Origin: Chondrus crispus
Lineage: Eukaryota > Rhodophyta > Florideophyceae > Gigartinales > Gigartinaceae
Assembly (NCBI RefSeq): GCF_000350225.1
Contig: NW_005179189.1
Location: 1 to 64,000 of the forward strand
DNA: 64,000 nt
Direction of reading: 5' to 3'
Shown here: in pieces, positions 51,019-63,929 of the stretch
Position numbering within the stretch: position 1 is the stretch's first letter
Layout: the number at the start of each line of letters is the position of its first letter
Program-made: the position numbers and the translations under genes
The notes under the pieces: model-generated
Seen by the model: the letters and a program-made list of their open reading frames with translations, nothing else
Databases searched by the model: none
What the model was told of the DNA's origin: nothing

Positions 51019-53300
51019 TTCCGATTTATACCGCTTTCGAGCGGGACGACGGGAGCATAGAGTGCGCGTGATAGGGGTGTCATTGGAGTCCTATGGAGTG
51101 CTCAGAACAAAACAGAGGGAGGAGCCGACAGCCAAGCTTGCGGCATTCAGAAGCTACACTTCCCTGTCATTTAGGGGTGTCAAAAGGGAGATCCCTTGGA
51201 TAGGCCGGGGAGCGTGACATGAGCGTAAGTACAACAAGGAATTATCCCGTCGCCATCACATTCAACTTGCTGGAAACTACTTGACTGCACTCCGAGGCAA
51301 TCATTCATACAGTGCAATAATTCCAAAGAATGATCAAATTACACCCAAAAATAATTTTAATTTTCTTGTAGGGCGTCCTTCTAGTCGGCCTCCATTCAAA
51401 CCGGCGTGCAATCGTTGCCGTCTTGCGAGTATTTTCATTGATGTTATTCCCTTCAATTCTTCTTTGCTTCGGTGCGTGTCGTCGCGGCCTTGCGGGTATC
51501 TTCATCGACGTTCTTTTCGTCTTTTTCTTTTCGCTAGCGAGAGTTTTCGATGCCATGCCCTTCCCGTACCTCCTTTCTGACGTCCGTCCGTCAGTTCTCA
51601 GCCTGCTCGCAATCATACGGATAAGCTTGTGCGAGCTATTGCTTGCGCCGTCCAGTCGTCGCAGTGGCTTGTTGTATAAGATGCAAAGTGTTCAATTGAG
51701 AGGTAGGCCGGCCTTCCTCACTATTTTGTACCCCGGAAACGTACGGACGGCGATGGCTTCCGGCTTGCACACGTGATCCTCCGCCGATGTTGAGCCAAAG
51801 ACATCGCATATGTTGGACGTCATCAGACAGAACACGCTGTTAAAGACCTTCGGCGCAGAGGGTAAGGTTAGGGGGTTCCGTTTTGGTCTCTGGCGTCTTT
51901 TCTTGCCACTCCGTCGCATTTTTCAATCTCGGCAAGAGAGTGTCGGCGACCCTTGTGCCTCAGACAGCCTTCGACACTTGGCAGTTAGGAGGCCTGCGCC
52001 TTTCTTTCGAGCAGCGTCCTCGCGTGTCACCGTGTCAGAACGCTCCTCGCGTTCTCGCCCGTACCCTGGGCTGTAAGGGCCCTGTTGCCTTCACGATTGG
52101 TCCGGGCATCAGACGTACAGAAGTCAGGTACACCTCTCCTCCGTTGGCGCGCATAGGGCCTACGGAAGCCGCGATTTCTTCGAGTTTTTGACGGTTGGCT
52201 TTTGACACCAGACCCACGAGGATCTCGGTGCTTTGTACGGAGCAGCGTGGAACATGGTCAGAAAATATACCCCTCGCCCGTCGGGGCGAATGGTGACAGG
52301 TCTTGTTTGTTGAGATAAGACGGTTGACACGATCACATGAAGCTATCCGTCTTTACGCGTTTCCGAGCTACGGAAGCTGTCGGATTTAAAATCCTGGATA
52401 CCATTAGCTATTGTGTTCTTACGCATCTGCTCGAATGGGCATACCCTTCTCATCGCCTGTGACCCGGCATCTTCGGCGAAGTGTTCGGATACTTCGCAGA
52501 ATTGAATTTCAACGTCCGGATGCTGCAAGCTTTGAGGGACTGGGAGAACCGGTTCTCCGTTACGCCTTTCCATTGGCAGGGAATTCGGCTCCCCAGCCGA
52601 GTTCTGGAGGTACAAAATCGCGTCCTGTGCCCCCAGAGGCAACTGGGGATGGCCCCGGTCACTTGTTCCATCTCGAAGATTATACCGCGTGTCCGTGCGA
52701 CGGGCGTTGCGTCGATCATGTTGATCGAGTTGGAGGTGTCGGTAACCACCTCTGCGAGGGGCGAAACCGGAGACGTCAGCCGAACGATTCGGGTCACCTC
52801 GGCGCGGGTTGCGGATTTCGCTAGCCGAACGCTGAAGGAGACTGCCCATTCTAGGAGACAGTTGCATCTGATATCGATAGTTACCGTACGCAATGGACTC
52901 CTGTTGCACCAGTGCAAGGAAAATACATGCGTATATGGTATAACCCTGCGTCAGGTATGGCCAGCAGGCGCTCCCGTCAGTGGAGGTGATCGTCGCCGCG
53001 TGGCGGGTCTCGTTTTCGGTGCGTTGGGGGATGCACGCCCGCATGGGCCCCCCTCCTTGGCCCGCAAGGTCTGCCTCTGCGACGTGGTGGTCCATACCAC
53101 CCACCACGAACGGGGTATGCGCAAATGCGGTAGCGAAGCTTCCGGTAGACTTCGTGGATGCCGGCGTCAGCGGCCGGCCCCATAGACTCCATGCCCGGCG
53201 TGACGAGAATAGTATCGGCCGGCCAGTCTTCTGCGGCGTTATAAAAGGCGCATGCTGGCCCATTTACGGGATTTAAGATCCCGCTATATGTTTTGCCGAT
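51019..53300. other. Region with unassigned ORFs on both strands
   Basis: Overlapping ORFs of 100-306 codons (52343-53263 minus, 52450-52917 minus, 52481-53185 plus, 51883-52191 plus) compete for the same DNA and none has a recognised motif. The minus frame 52917-52450 has the most natural composition (IVRLTSPVSPLAEVVTDTSN). A degenerate ~67-bp duplication lies at 51422/51489. Moderately GC-rich, unlike the AT-rich DNA to the right; perhaps an old element. Confidence 0.35.
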
Positions 53301-56300
53301 TCGACACGGGTTTTTCGTAAAAAACAAAACTATCGAAGAATACCATATAATGAATTTGTGAAGAGTTGTCTTCGGGAAGAGATATGCAGCATTACAGAGC
53401 CTTTGCAAAAAAGACATCGACAAAATATGAGCAGAAATCTCAAAAACATGGCTGGCAGAATTCCTTCACTGAACTTTGTCGGAAGCCTAACTACTAAGAA
53501 GTTTACCGAAAACTGTTCCGCGAAATAAAGTTTTAAGTACTAGAATGGTATGATATGCAGTTTTCCGCCCTTTAAAAACGAGGCATGCTCGTGAAAATGG
53601 TGGGCTATTGACAAAAGACTACTTCGCAACTGTTCTGAAACGGAGAGAATTTTCGTTCGATTAGTAACAAATAAGGTTATAGAAAAGAAACATTGGACCT
53701 CTTGCTCCTCCTTGACGGCCTGTATGTTTTGAACTGCACTAGACTCAACACGCTTTAGAGACGATCTTCGTAATTACCATCTCCGCAGAAATTATGTTGC
53801 TTTGACGGATTTTATATATCGATTCACGGGGTTAGCGAAGCAACTGGTTCGGCGCAGGTTAGGTTTCAAAGAACCCACTTATTTCGACTTGTGAAGGTGA
53901 TCGGATGGCCACAATGTAGTATTCACAGAAGAAAAACCTGTACGGACTAAACTCAAAATAGGCCGGCTGTGTTGTTCTGACTCGGGTCGCATCTCCAGCA
54001 CGATAGAAAGATCCGGAAGGGAGATTCGAAAAACACGGACAAATTCTAAATGAAATTATATGAGAGGCCACGGAGCACCTGCTCGACATGCATCAGCGTG
54101 TCTTCACTAACCCGCCTTATTAGGGGCAACTTTCCTTCTAAAAAGCTCGAGAGGTATGCTGCAGCTACTACTGCGAAATCAGATTTAGGATTTTGTAGGG
54201 TATATAGATGATTCGGTCATTGGAATTCGAAGTTTCAACGGGAACGTGGCACTGAAAGTAGTCTGTAATGAGGTCAACTGCAAAAGTGCCTTCAAATATC
54301 AAGCTTCTAACACGCTGGATCGTCTTCTTCAATATATGTATCTATCTTTTGAAGGGCGTCATCAAGACTTCAATGTGAAAAGAGAGATGCGGGACATGCT
54401 TACGTCCGTTTCGGAAGTGAACGGTTGACGGCACCGTATATATAAAGATTCTATACACAGCGGGAGTTGGTTCATGTAGGTTCCTTTTCACGTGGCGCCA
54501 CTATTACCTGCTCAGATGGTTTCAAGAAGGCCACGTCTGCAGTTCATATGAAAGCGTAATTCCTAGTCAAAGAGATAATAATTCAATTTGGTCTAGTGGA
54601 CTTTAAGAAAAGAACGAAACCTCTTGAGTCTCCGATCCGAATGTTATACATAGCGTCGATGGTTTACCTAGCGTCTGCAAATATTTCTATAAGACTTAAC
54701 TAGCATGCTAATTTGACGTAGTTACTCAGAATTTGGAAAGATTACGTAGCACACAATTATACGAGCGAAGTGCAATTACGAGTGAGGAATCATTCTGGGT
54801 CCGGAGGAACGACAGCGAGAAGCGAGTGGACTTACCACGGCCTAACGGGGAGCTCCACGAGAAGAAGCTATGCGGAATTGGGAGAATTTCAAGGAATCTC
54901 ACTAGTGAAGTTGGATAGAAAAGCAGGGATTCGGGTCGTTTTAATTGTTACGGTTCAACGGCTTTATCATGGCTTTGGACTTCTTCAGCTACAAAGTTTC
55001 AGCTCCGTCGTTCTTTTCGCTCACGGTGTTCTTTCTCTCGCTCTGAACGCTTTTACTCCCACTTCTTTCCGCGCTCAATTTAAATGGCATCTGCTCGTGC
55101 CTGCTAAAGAGAAACAACCTCTCTTCCAAGCTCATCTCTTACCAGGTCTGCTTCTTACATGTGTGTGCCAAGCAAATCCATTTCTCCACCACTCATGTCC
55201 TGAATCAGGCGCCTCTTCTTTTTCTTTCTCTCAGTAGGCGGAGGGGAGCACCTATCATCCGACTCTCTTGCGTCCTTCTCACCCGAGCTGCTATTCGAAA
55301 TCTCCTTTTGTCGTGGCACCGGCCAACCATTGGTATATTAATTTGTCATTCTCCTCCATATTTCTACTACACAGTTTTAGATGGTGGTTTTTGTGACTCA
55401 GAGCTATCCTTCGTTTCACGCATGATTATTAATGGATCATCCCATACTCCATTTCCCCGCCTCCCATGCCTGACAGCCGCTCATTAGCGTCATATTATTG
55501 TCCGTACTGCTCTTGTATCCCCTTTTGCGGTTTCTGGCTGCTTTGCATATAACAGGGTCGTTCCGTCTGTACTTCTAGAGCAACTATGTTATCAATATCC
55601 GTCTTGAACAAAACATGTTTCTCCTTGAAATCGGTTGGACACGTCTGCAACGTTTTTGCTGCGTCATACAGGTGCATGCGGCACGGAGTATGCGGTCGGA
55701 ATGCAAATCGGCTCAGACTTGAAGAACTTTCTGGAAGCGTGATGTATTAAATTGTGACAGTCTTTCGCGATCGTAACATGGAATCAATGATGTATCTTCG
55801 GTACTTTCCGATATTGGGATCTACTGATGTGTTGGTATGATTGGTGAAACAGTGAGACTTAAACGAATATGGCCAGAGAAGCATCCGCAGATATCTTCAT
55901 GGCATCTCTGGATGCTGCAATCTGATTGTATTGCTTGAAGGTGATGATACTTTTAGCTTAAGATTTGTCGGCAATAGAACTTCACAATATGGAAATGAGT
56001 AAGCCGTAAAGATTGTAGTGCAATATGCACCATTCTGGAGACAACTGTACATTCACCATATCGTGCGCGCCATCCATTCCCAGCGCTGCGGTCACACATG
56101 GCACCCACCTGTTTACCTGACGGGCCTTGTAGGTGGCCACGTGTCACCATGTCCAGGTCGGGACCGTAGGGACATACGTGGTCGTATCGGGGTTACCTCC
56201 CGTTCTATGGTAATCATTACTGTATTTTAACTTACGCCATTACGGCGACAGTTAGCACTTAGCCGACCCGTCAAAGAAAGTAGACAGGCATAAAGCTTGG

Positions 56301-58189
56301 GGCCTGGACTTTTTCCGGGATTCTGGAAAGTAGCTTTGACTCCGTACTGGTACTTCCACACCGACCGAGCTATCTATTCCCCTGAATCCCAATTGCTCCC
56401 ACCGAGCGCTGTTACCGGATAACCTTACGCGGGAGACCTACTACGGCGCTCCGAGCCCTTATGGTGTCTACATTTGCCATTTTCCCGCTTCTCTCTTCCA
56501 CCTTTGTTGCTGGCTACTCTACCGTAACTCTATTTCTCACGTTGGGCCCGGGCCCCGTTGCCGATCATCACCGGGTGGTCTCCCGTTCACTCCATCGCTT
56601 TTGCACGCGCGTTCCATTTTCTCCGAGCCAATGCACACACGTGGAATCAGTGCACAACAGAGATGACTTACATGTGATGCGATGGGCGTTCTGTGAAAAT
56701 TATCGTTGCTTCTTTTAATTGTACATATGTTGCAGTTATTTTGGACCGAACTGGAAGGATTCGTTAGTGGATAGTCCCTGTAAGCAGTACAACAATATAT
56801 TGAGACAGTTGCATTGACTAAATCGCTGGAGATTGCTCAGCACTGCTTTAAAGCTCTTGTAAAGTCGGCTTAAATTGACGGAGCTTTTCGCTATCTCCAC
56901 ATCTTTCGATACGTAAACCCGCAATCTTTTGCTTCTGTGCTGGGCAGAGTTGAAAAGACATATAAGATTGAGCTGGAGAGAAAGTAAGAGGCAAAGAGAG
57001 TCCTAAGAACAGATAGGGAGGAGCATATACGCAAAAATAATTGTGAAAGGACAAATCTTCGGAAATGATTTGAACAGGAAGCTTTAGGGATTTCGAAATT
57101 GGTCATTGAAAACGCCAGTCCACAAGTTTTGATGTGTCAGAAGTCATTTTGAAACATTTAAACTAACTCTCACCACAGCCGTAGCCATTTCTCTTTTCAG
57201 AAATAGATTTTGCCTCATCGAGAACCCGAGAGAGCCCTATAATCATCAAAGAGAAATGTTTGTACCGGACGTAACGGCGGTCCAGAACAATTTACACCTT
57301 GCCACTCGTTCGTTCGAGAATGTAACTGATTCAAGCCCTCTGCGATGACTGCAGTTCTTTACAAATGGATATTTGATTGATGCAGGTTGTGACTGAAAAA
57401 TGCCTGCACCAACTCTTTTCTTTTCTTGACGAATCGTCACCATCTGAAGTCACAATGTGATCCCAGAGGACGTTTAGTGCCTTCTAAGAAGTATTAAAGC
57501 CTCAAACAGAAGTAACATTATATCTGCAGGACTGAAACCAGAACATGAAACTATTTTTGCTGACAACTGTAGAGGCAATGAGTGAGACCCCTTTGAAAAT
57601 GGCTGAAAACGTGTAATTAGAGAACGTGTTCTAGGAGTAAAGACATGAGTGAGATTATGCGACCTATTACCGTGTCGCGCTCCACGATAAACACTATACC
57701 CGACACTTGTTCGTTATTGCAAACTGAATATACCAACATCGCCTTGATTGAAAGAAGCACCGGGTACTGACTGATTGATATTTCAGGGCACCTCAGACAA
57801 ATGCGAGGAGAAATGCTGGAGACTACTTTCAACATGAATGAGGGGATTCATATTTCTGAACCAGTTGCAATTTGGAAAAGGGCCAGAAATGTTGTCGGAA
57901 GAGGTTGCATCTTTTCTAGAGTGAAATGAGGTATTTAAGCCTTGGGTGAGGCGTGAATTGAATTCCAAAACAAAAGGAAATAGAGATGCTTAAACCGGAC
58001 GTTGGAATCAATACTTGGAACTTTTTGGTGTATTGTTGCAGAACATTTCTTGCCCAAATCCTCAAACAAATGAAAATAGCTAATATGGAGCTGAGATGAG
58101 ATAGAAAAGGGGGTTTGTGCTCTCCACCTCAGAAAATAATGCTTCAGTCTGTTGCCTTCCATAAATTGTTCTGAAAATTAAGAGGTATT
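53301..58189. other. AT-rich sequence, no gene supported
   Basis: About 4.9 kb of mainly short ORFs. A C/T-rich stretch at 54960-55240 yields a 155-codon plus-strand ORF without motifs. No RNA gene, LTR or transposase motif was seen up to the solo LTR. Confidence 0.5.
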
Positions 58190-58705
58190 TGTCGCATAAA
58201 CACCGTTAGGCGAAAGACGGTGTTCGCGCAGCGCGGGGAGATCTCGGGTCGGCGGTGCGAGTGATCACAACCAGCCAACGCAACCGGGTACGGGCCCAGG
58301 CAGCGGGTGGTAGAGCGAGATCGGTCGTGGACGAGAGCACGCGCCAGCAGATAGACGCCACCACGCCCCGGAGCAGCGCTGGATGACATACCAGTGCTGA
58401 CAGGCGGAGGCAGATCTATGCCGGCCGACGTGTCGCGCGCGCTCAATACACGCCCGGGTACGTCTCACGCTCGCGGTTCGGTTGGGCTTGCGTTAGAAAT
58501 AAACTGGAGGGGAAGGCCGAGGTGAAGGGTCGTGCACTCTAGTCTGCCTCCGTAGCCAGTGCGGGACGCCCCGCACTAGCGTTGTCAGCCATCGGGGCTG
58601 ACAGTACACGTGGAGTACACGTGTATGAGCGCGCGCGAACTGTATGCTCCGTACCTTACGGCGCTAGACCAAATTTTTAGATTAGTCGTCGACGATTATA
58701 CGACA
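58190..58705 (-). mobile_element. Solo LTR of the gypsy family, TSD GTATT
   Basis: 516 bp from TGTCGCATAAACACC to TATACGACA, flanked on both sides by GTATT (58185-58189 and 58706-58710), the 5-bp target-site duplication. It keeps the GACGCC...CGCCCCGGAGCAG block and the two adjacent hairpins (58558-58577 and 58583-58603). No internal sequence remains, so it arose by LTR-LTR recombination. Confidence 0.92.
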
Positions 58706-59655
58706 GTATTTACTTCTGGTCCAGGGCATAGTACTGCGATGAATAAGTGACATATCGCTTGACCTTCAGAATTTGTTTAGGTTCGGGCAGCATTCCAACG
58801 TCCAGGGAAGATGACGTGGCGGAAGCGTGCTGATTGGGCTGCGGATCTAGGTGATAAACGACTAACCGATATCAAAAAGGCGTAGAGAAGCTCTTGAATG
58901 TCGGTTTCAACATCGCTAGAGACTGACCGGAGCCTGAGTTGATTTGATGCCATTTTCGGGACGTTAAGATTATGTCGAGCCGGGTGCATGGAGAAGCGTT
59001 TCGTATTTAGTATATTCCGGTTTGCAGAAAACTTTGAAAATGCAGAGAAGCGTGGACCACAACGAATACGTGGAGTAAGATTCTCAGGATTTGATAGTTC
59101 CATGTGTGTACAGTACGCAGTGTATGGAGAACTAACAGTGCAAGTCTTCCCATCACGACGTCCGGATGAGTCGCATTCATCGCTGCCGCATATCACGTTC
59201 AAATCTCGCTTTCAACTATGGGAGCATTACATGGACCACAACGATGAACTTTAAACAAGGAAATTCCGGAGCTTTCGTAAACGAGAATATCAGAAAAATG
59301 CAGTGGATCTGCATCAATCATTGCTGAAATTCATTTCTGTAAAATATGTGAACACTTTTCTGAAACGTTTACCCCAAACGTAAACTTTCAAACATGGGAG
59401 TATTAGACGAAAAGAACATGCAGTATAACTACACACTGTAGAGAGGAACCATCATCGCAACGACGGCTATCGATGTAGCTGTCAATTTCACGATGGGACG
59501 GGGAGGCATAACGAACATCGCAGAGCTCCGGTGAGATGTTAAAACATTTCTTTCGTAAGTCGCGTTCTGCAATTCTGTGGACAAACGATCCACATTTGCT
59601 GACTCCGCATTCTGTCACTGCACAGCTACTCTTACTTTGGCAATGAAGATGGCAC
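58706..59655. other. AT-rich spacer
   Basis: Two opposite ORFs overlap at 58777-59254 (141 codons minus, 88 codons plus; the latter FVFSIFRFAENFENAEKRG). Neither is recognised. Confidence 0.4.
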
Positions 59656-60090
59656 ATGCAATCAAGCTGTCAATATAGCTTGATGCGGAGTACAGGCACT
59701 TCAGAAGTTGAGTTCTCCTTTAATTTCATCTTAGTCACGGATTTGCAGTGCCTCCATAATTTTCCATGTTATAATGCACACCTTGCAGATCTATTCTCCG
59801 TTACATGCGGGCCACAGGAAAAACTTAGAACCAGGAGAAACCGATATAGAGTCACTTTCATTCTGGCAACATTCATCATTCTGGGACGTCTCGATATCCG
59901 GGAAGAGGGACCGACTTTGAGGGACTATTCGCGAAGCATGGACAGCAGCTTTCCAAACATTTTGGGAAGCTTTCGAGCACTTTTTCATTGCTTCGAAATA
60001 GCTATTCACGGAAGACCTCCGTCAGCAATTTCTTACTGGGAGAGCAGAACGTTACGCACAGTGTATGAAAAAAGAGAAAAGGCTCCTTAA
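59656..60090 (+). CDS. Hypothetical membrane-protein-like ORF, paralog of 9266-9900
   Basis: 144 codons. A hydrophobic segment YRVTFILATFIILGRLDI matches FSVILLLATYVIIGRL of the minus-strand fragment at 9.6 kb in protein and nucleotide sequence; downstream residues (RDYSRSMDSSFPNILGSF) diverge. Function unknown. Probably one exon or a decayed copy of a dispersed gene family. Confidence 0.35.
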   Translation: MQSSCQYSLMRSTGTSEVEFSFNFILVTDLQCLHNFPCYNAHLADLFSVTCGPQEKLRTRRNRYRVTFILATFIILGRLDIREEGPTLRDYSRSMDSSFPNILGSFRALFHCFEIAIHGRPPSAISYWESRTLRTVYEKREKAP

Positions 60091-62520
60091 CTCCACCAGG
60101 TTCATAAACGGGACCATTCTAAGCATTGGGCGACCGACCGGGGGCCTGGGTCAGTGGGTTGCTCATGGTGGGCATATGCGCAAACATGCTATCAAATTTC
60201 AGGCTGTGAACACACCCCCGATGGTCTCATTCAGCATTTTGTGGGCCGCCAGAGGGTAGGCGCCACGATTGGACGTCTGATGTACGCAGAAAGATGAACG
60301 AATTTCTCCCGACGGTTCTTTAGCGAGAGTAAAGCAGCACTTTATTTACGGGGAATCGAGCAAGAATCAACGTTGGTCCATTGATGTGCCCATTCAAGAT
60401 CGAAAGTATCTCCCGCGCAGTTGGAGTATAATAGGGACCTATCTTCCGTGCGAATTAGTGCGGAATAAATTTTTAAAGGAGTGAAGAATCGGTTTCTCGC
60501 CATCGAATTTAAACGGAAGATGAAAGTTTTTGAATCCACGCTCGAGATGCGGTACATAGCGGCAATTCTACTATCTAATTTTCACAACTGTCCATACCTA
60601 AACCAGATTTGTGACAATTTTGAATGCTCACCTCCAGATCTGAAGATAGGTACGTGACCCGCAAGAACAAAAGGATATCAGATGCAATCAGAGTGAAGGG
60701 GGGGAGGATTGGAGCTGGGAGGTTGGCGGAGAGTGGAGGTAGAGGACACAGCCGCCTTTCCTGCAACCGTGGAATACGGTGCGCTCCCACACACGCGGCA
60801 TGGGACATCAGGTAGCCTGCGCCCTGCCGCAGGCGAAAGTCCTTCTTGCCGTCCTTTCCAACGCCACTGTGCCTTTCACGAAGGATGAAGGTGATAACGT
60901 TAGGGAGGGAAGAAGGGGGAAAATGAGGGAAAGATGGAGAAAGAGGGGAATTGTGAGCAAGTGCGGCAGGGGAAAAAGTGCGTCAGGGAACGAGAGACTA
61001 CGTGAGGAAAGGAAGGAAGGGAAACGTCACGACAGTGGCCAGTGGGAGGAAGGCGCGTGCAGTTACCAATCTGAGAAGTTCGAGGGATCCTCTTCACTAC
61101 TTTCCACTCAGAAACCACATACTCGACAAACTCGGGGCTGATGCGTCCGATCTGGAGAAACGCTTTAAAAGAGAACCGCATTTGTGCTGAAGACATGGAA
61201 ACTAATTCTCATGGAAAAATCCGGTTGGTTTAATGTTTTTTGCAATTACCTCTATGAGAGCCGTAAAAAGTTCCACCTAAAGCTTCAGCTAGTTTACGAG
61301 CCCCTTACGCTACTCTTTTCGTTCCTCTATTAGTTTCCTCTGCCACTCGAGGCGCCCCTGCGCAAACTCCTCCCCACTGCCATCGGGCGTGCTGCGATCA
61401 AAATGAAAGTCATTTCCCTCTAGCGATATCCTGACGAGGTCTGCGTACCTCATATGGTATAGTAATGCCTGAAAGCCTCCTTCTGTGAAATTGCCCATTG
61501 TCGTTTTCTTTTTCTTTTTTGCACTAGCATTCGTAGTACCACCTTACGCCTCACCTTCTATTTAGTCGAATACCACGGCACCAGTTCCTTAATTGCAGTT
61601 TTCGTCTTCTGTTTCTCATCCTTTTGTATAATTTCGCCTTTGGGCAGATCTCATCAGCTCAAGAACAAAACGTTCTTTGTCTTACACCTTCGTTTTCTCG
61701 AACAATGTCAAAGCTTTATGAATCCCAGTCATCCTGAGATTCCGGGACGGTCATCACGAGGCTAGACAACGCTTCCTCTTCTACATGGACTCCAGATACC
61801 CATTTTTTGTCGGTGTCGTTTTTGGAATATTGAGCTTGGACCCTTTTGTACCTGTCTTGAACTGTTTTCCAAATGACACTGTCATGGTCTCCAGAATATA
61901 TGTTTCACTCACTCTTTCTGCAACATTAGCCAACGTTTTGTTCGTTTCTCCAATTTCAGCATAGACCACTCTGGCCAGCCACAGGCACACGGTCCACAAC
62001 AACAGGGAATCGTATTCGGGGTTCGTAATTGGTCACTGAGCGGGTCGGCGGAGGACAGCTTAGGGAGGAAAAAGTCTATTGGTCACTTCGTGTGGCCCAG
62101 AGCGGAGGTGACGGTTCAGAGGTGGGTCCGAGGAGACTGCTCGGAGTGCTGGCGAGCAGCTTGGCCAGTTGCGTTCCGGGCAAGTGCGGTGACGGTGTTC
62201 GAACTTCGTCGTTGTCTGCCTTCCCAACAGTGGTTGAGGAAGCCTTTATATACTGTATTGACACGAAATCATCTACTAGCCTTCTGGGTTCTATAAACCC
62301 ATATAGGGCATATCAAGGATGCTAGTATAGACTTATGGATAACCAGTGTCCCATAAACGGAGTTATCAATCAGATGCGTAGGTCGATGAGAGACAGGGTG
62401 CAACACTGCCCCTATGAGGTCTGTCTCGGCGGCGAAATTGCTCAGGAAAGGTTTAGCTGATTTTAACCTTGTTGATGAGATTCTTTTTTGACTTAAACGT
62501 GCGGAGAAAGTCTGCAACTA
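60091..62520. other. No gene supported; purine-rich tract
   Basis: Short ORFs only. 60885-61030 is strongly purine-rich on the plus strand (A/G runs of GGGAGGGAAGAAGGGGG type) and gives a low-complexity Arg/Glu ORF. 62030-62480 may be LTR or leader sequence of the integrase-bearing element to the right, but no LTR ends were identified. Confidence 0.4.
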
Positions 62521-62529
62521 TATCGAATA

Positions 62530-63850
62530 TGTCGGCGAAAAGGTCGGCGACAGGCTGCCAGGTCCAGTTGCGTTGGTCTGGAAGCCCTTCCTATTGAACG
62601 CGAAAGAATAATCCATCGGGTGCCTCACCGACGTCTAGTATTGCTCGATGACTTTGAAGCGGGATTCGGTTCGCTCGGCGAGTTCCATCATTTCTTTCGG
62701 TACGGCGGAGCCAAGTAGAGAGTCGCGATACTTGATAAGACGGGCGCAGTGGACTCTTTCAGTCTTACCGCTACAGAGAGAAGATATTCCATAGACAAGG
62801 GCGCAGTAGACAGCGGTTATGCGACACGGTCCGAACCAGCGAAAGCGCAGTTTGTGTCCTCGATCGTTGACGCGTCGGACGAGAACAAAGTCTCCGACAA
62901 CAAATGAGAGGTGTATGATGTTGGTAGATTTGTTGTGTGCAGCATTGGATTTTGCGCAACGTAGGCTAACAGAGCGTTCGACATCTTTGTGGACTTGGTC
63001 GAGGGAGGCCTAAAGGTCAGAGATGGCCAGTACCGGAGCTGCACGAGTGCGTGTCAAAGAACGCCATTTGTGAGCTTCGGCAGAATGAGGTAAAATGCGT
63101 ATGACAGGGCGGTTGGGAGGGATTCCCGTCATGACCTCTAGGGGGAGCGAGCAATGCCATTAGAGCGGCGGCCAAGGCGATCTAGGCTTGTTTCGTTGAG
63201 TGCAGAAGCGATAGCTCGGAGGATGGAAGCCCAGTCTTGCGGGGCGAGCTTCAATTCAGCGATCATGGCCCTTGTGGCGGACAGTATCGAGCGCATGAGA
63301 GATTCGACAGTGCCGTGGGCCCATGGGGAGTAGGCCACGGAGAACTTGTGTTTAATGCGATACGTCTTGGGGAGTTCCTCGAGCACTTCGTTTTTGAAGT
63401 GCGAGCCTTGATCAGACACTCAGGTGTCGGGTGTCGTGAAGACGCGGTTCCAGCGAGCTATTACTTTTGCAGTATGTGTAACATCTGCAGAATTATTAGG
63501 TTCCAACAAACAGTAGCCGCTTAGGTCATCTTTGACCACTAATACGTACTTTTGGTCCTCATCACTATCCCCGAGGAACAGGTAGTCGAAGTGAATTATT
63601 TCGTTTAGCCGGGAGGCGTGTAGGGTCGTTGATAGGGGTCGCGGGACCGTGTTTCCGCTCTTGGAAAGGACGCAGAGAAGACAATATGAGGTGAAGGAGC
63701 GAGTGTCATCTCGGACGTGAGTCCACGTGAATGCCTCGCGAAGTGCGTTCCGCGTGGCATCCGAACCACGATGGCCAGCGTTACCAGCGTGAGCGATAGT
63801 CAGGAGTCGTAGCTTGAGGTTTACACAATCGTCGGGTATCAGCCCTAGAT
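62530..63850 (-). pseudogene. Ty3/gypsy integrase, second lineage, truncated by the window edge
   Basis: Minus strand: zinc-binding HHCC region (LLTIAHAGNAGHRGSDATRN ... SYCLLC), then core Asp in IIHFDYLFLGDSD, Asp in VSDQGSHFKN, and Glu in AHGTVESLMRS. A TGA directly before VSDQG (near 63418) interrupts the frame, where related integrases have a Trp codon. The C-terminus (GDFVLVRRVNDRGHKLRFRW, then FGPCRITAV) is in shifted frames. This differs from the chromovirus at 45-48 kb and lacks its chromodomain within view. RT and gag would lie beyond 64000. Confidence 0.82.
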
Positions 63851-63860
63851 CGAGTGGTTT

Positions 63861-63929
63861 AGCAGTGCACTGCTACACATACATAAGGCCTCCGCCCCAC
63901 GCATGCGTGGGGCGGGGGTCTTATGTATG
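63861..63929. repeat. Two adjacent palindromes, 14 bp and 52 bp
   Basis: 63861-63874 (AGCAGTGCACTGCT) is a perfect palindrome. Four bases on, 63878-63929 is a 52-bp palindrome with no loop: its 26-base arms (CATACATAAG...CCCCACGCA) differ at only two positions. It lies upstream of the integrase zinc domain. Confidence 0.93.

Noticed and set aside
60779..61141. 120-codon Arg/Glu/Gly-rich ORF
   Set aside because: It follows a purine-rich tract; low complexity with no motif.
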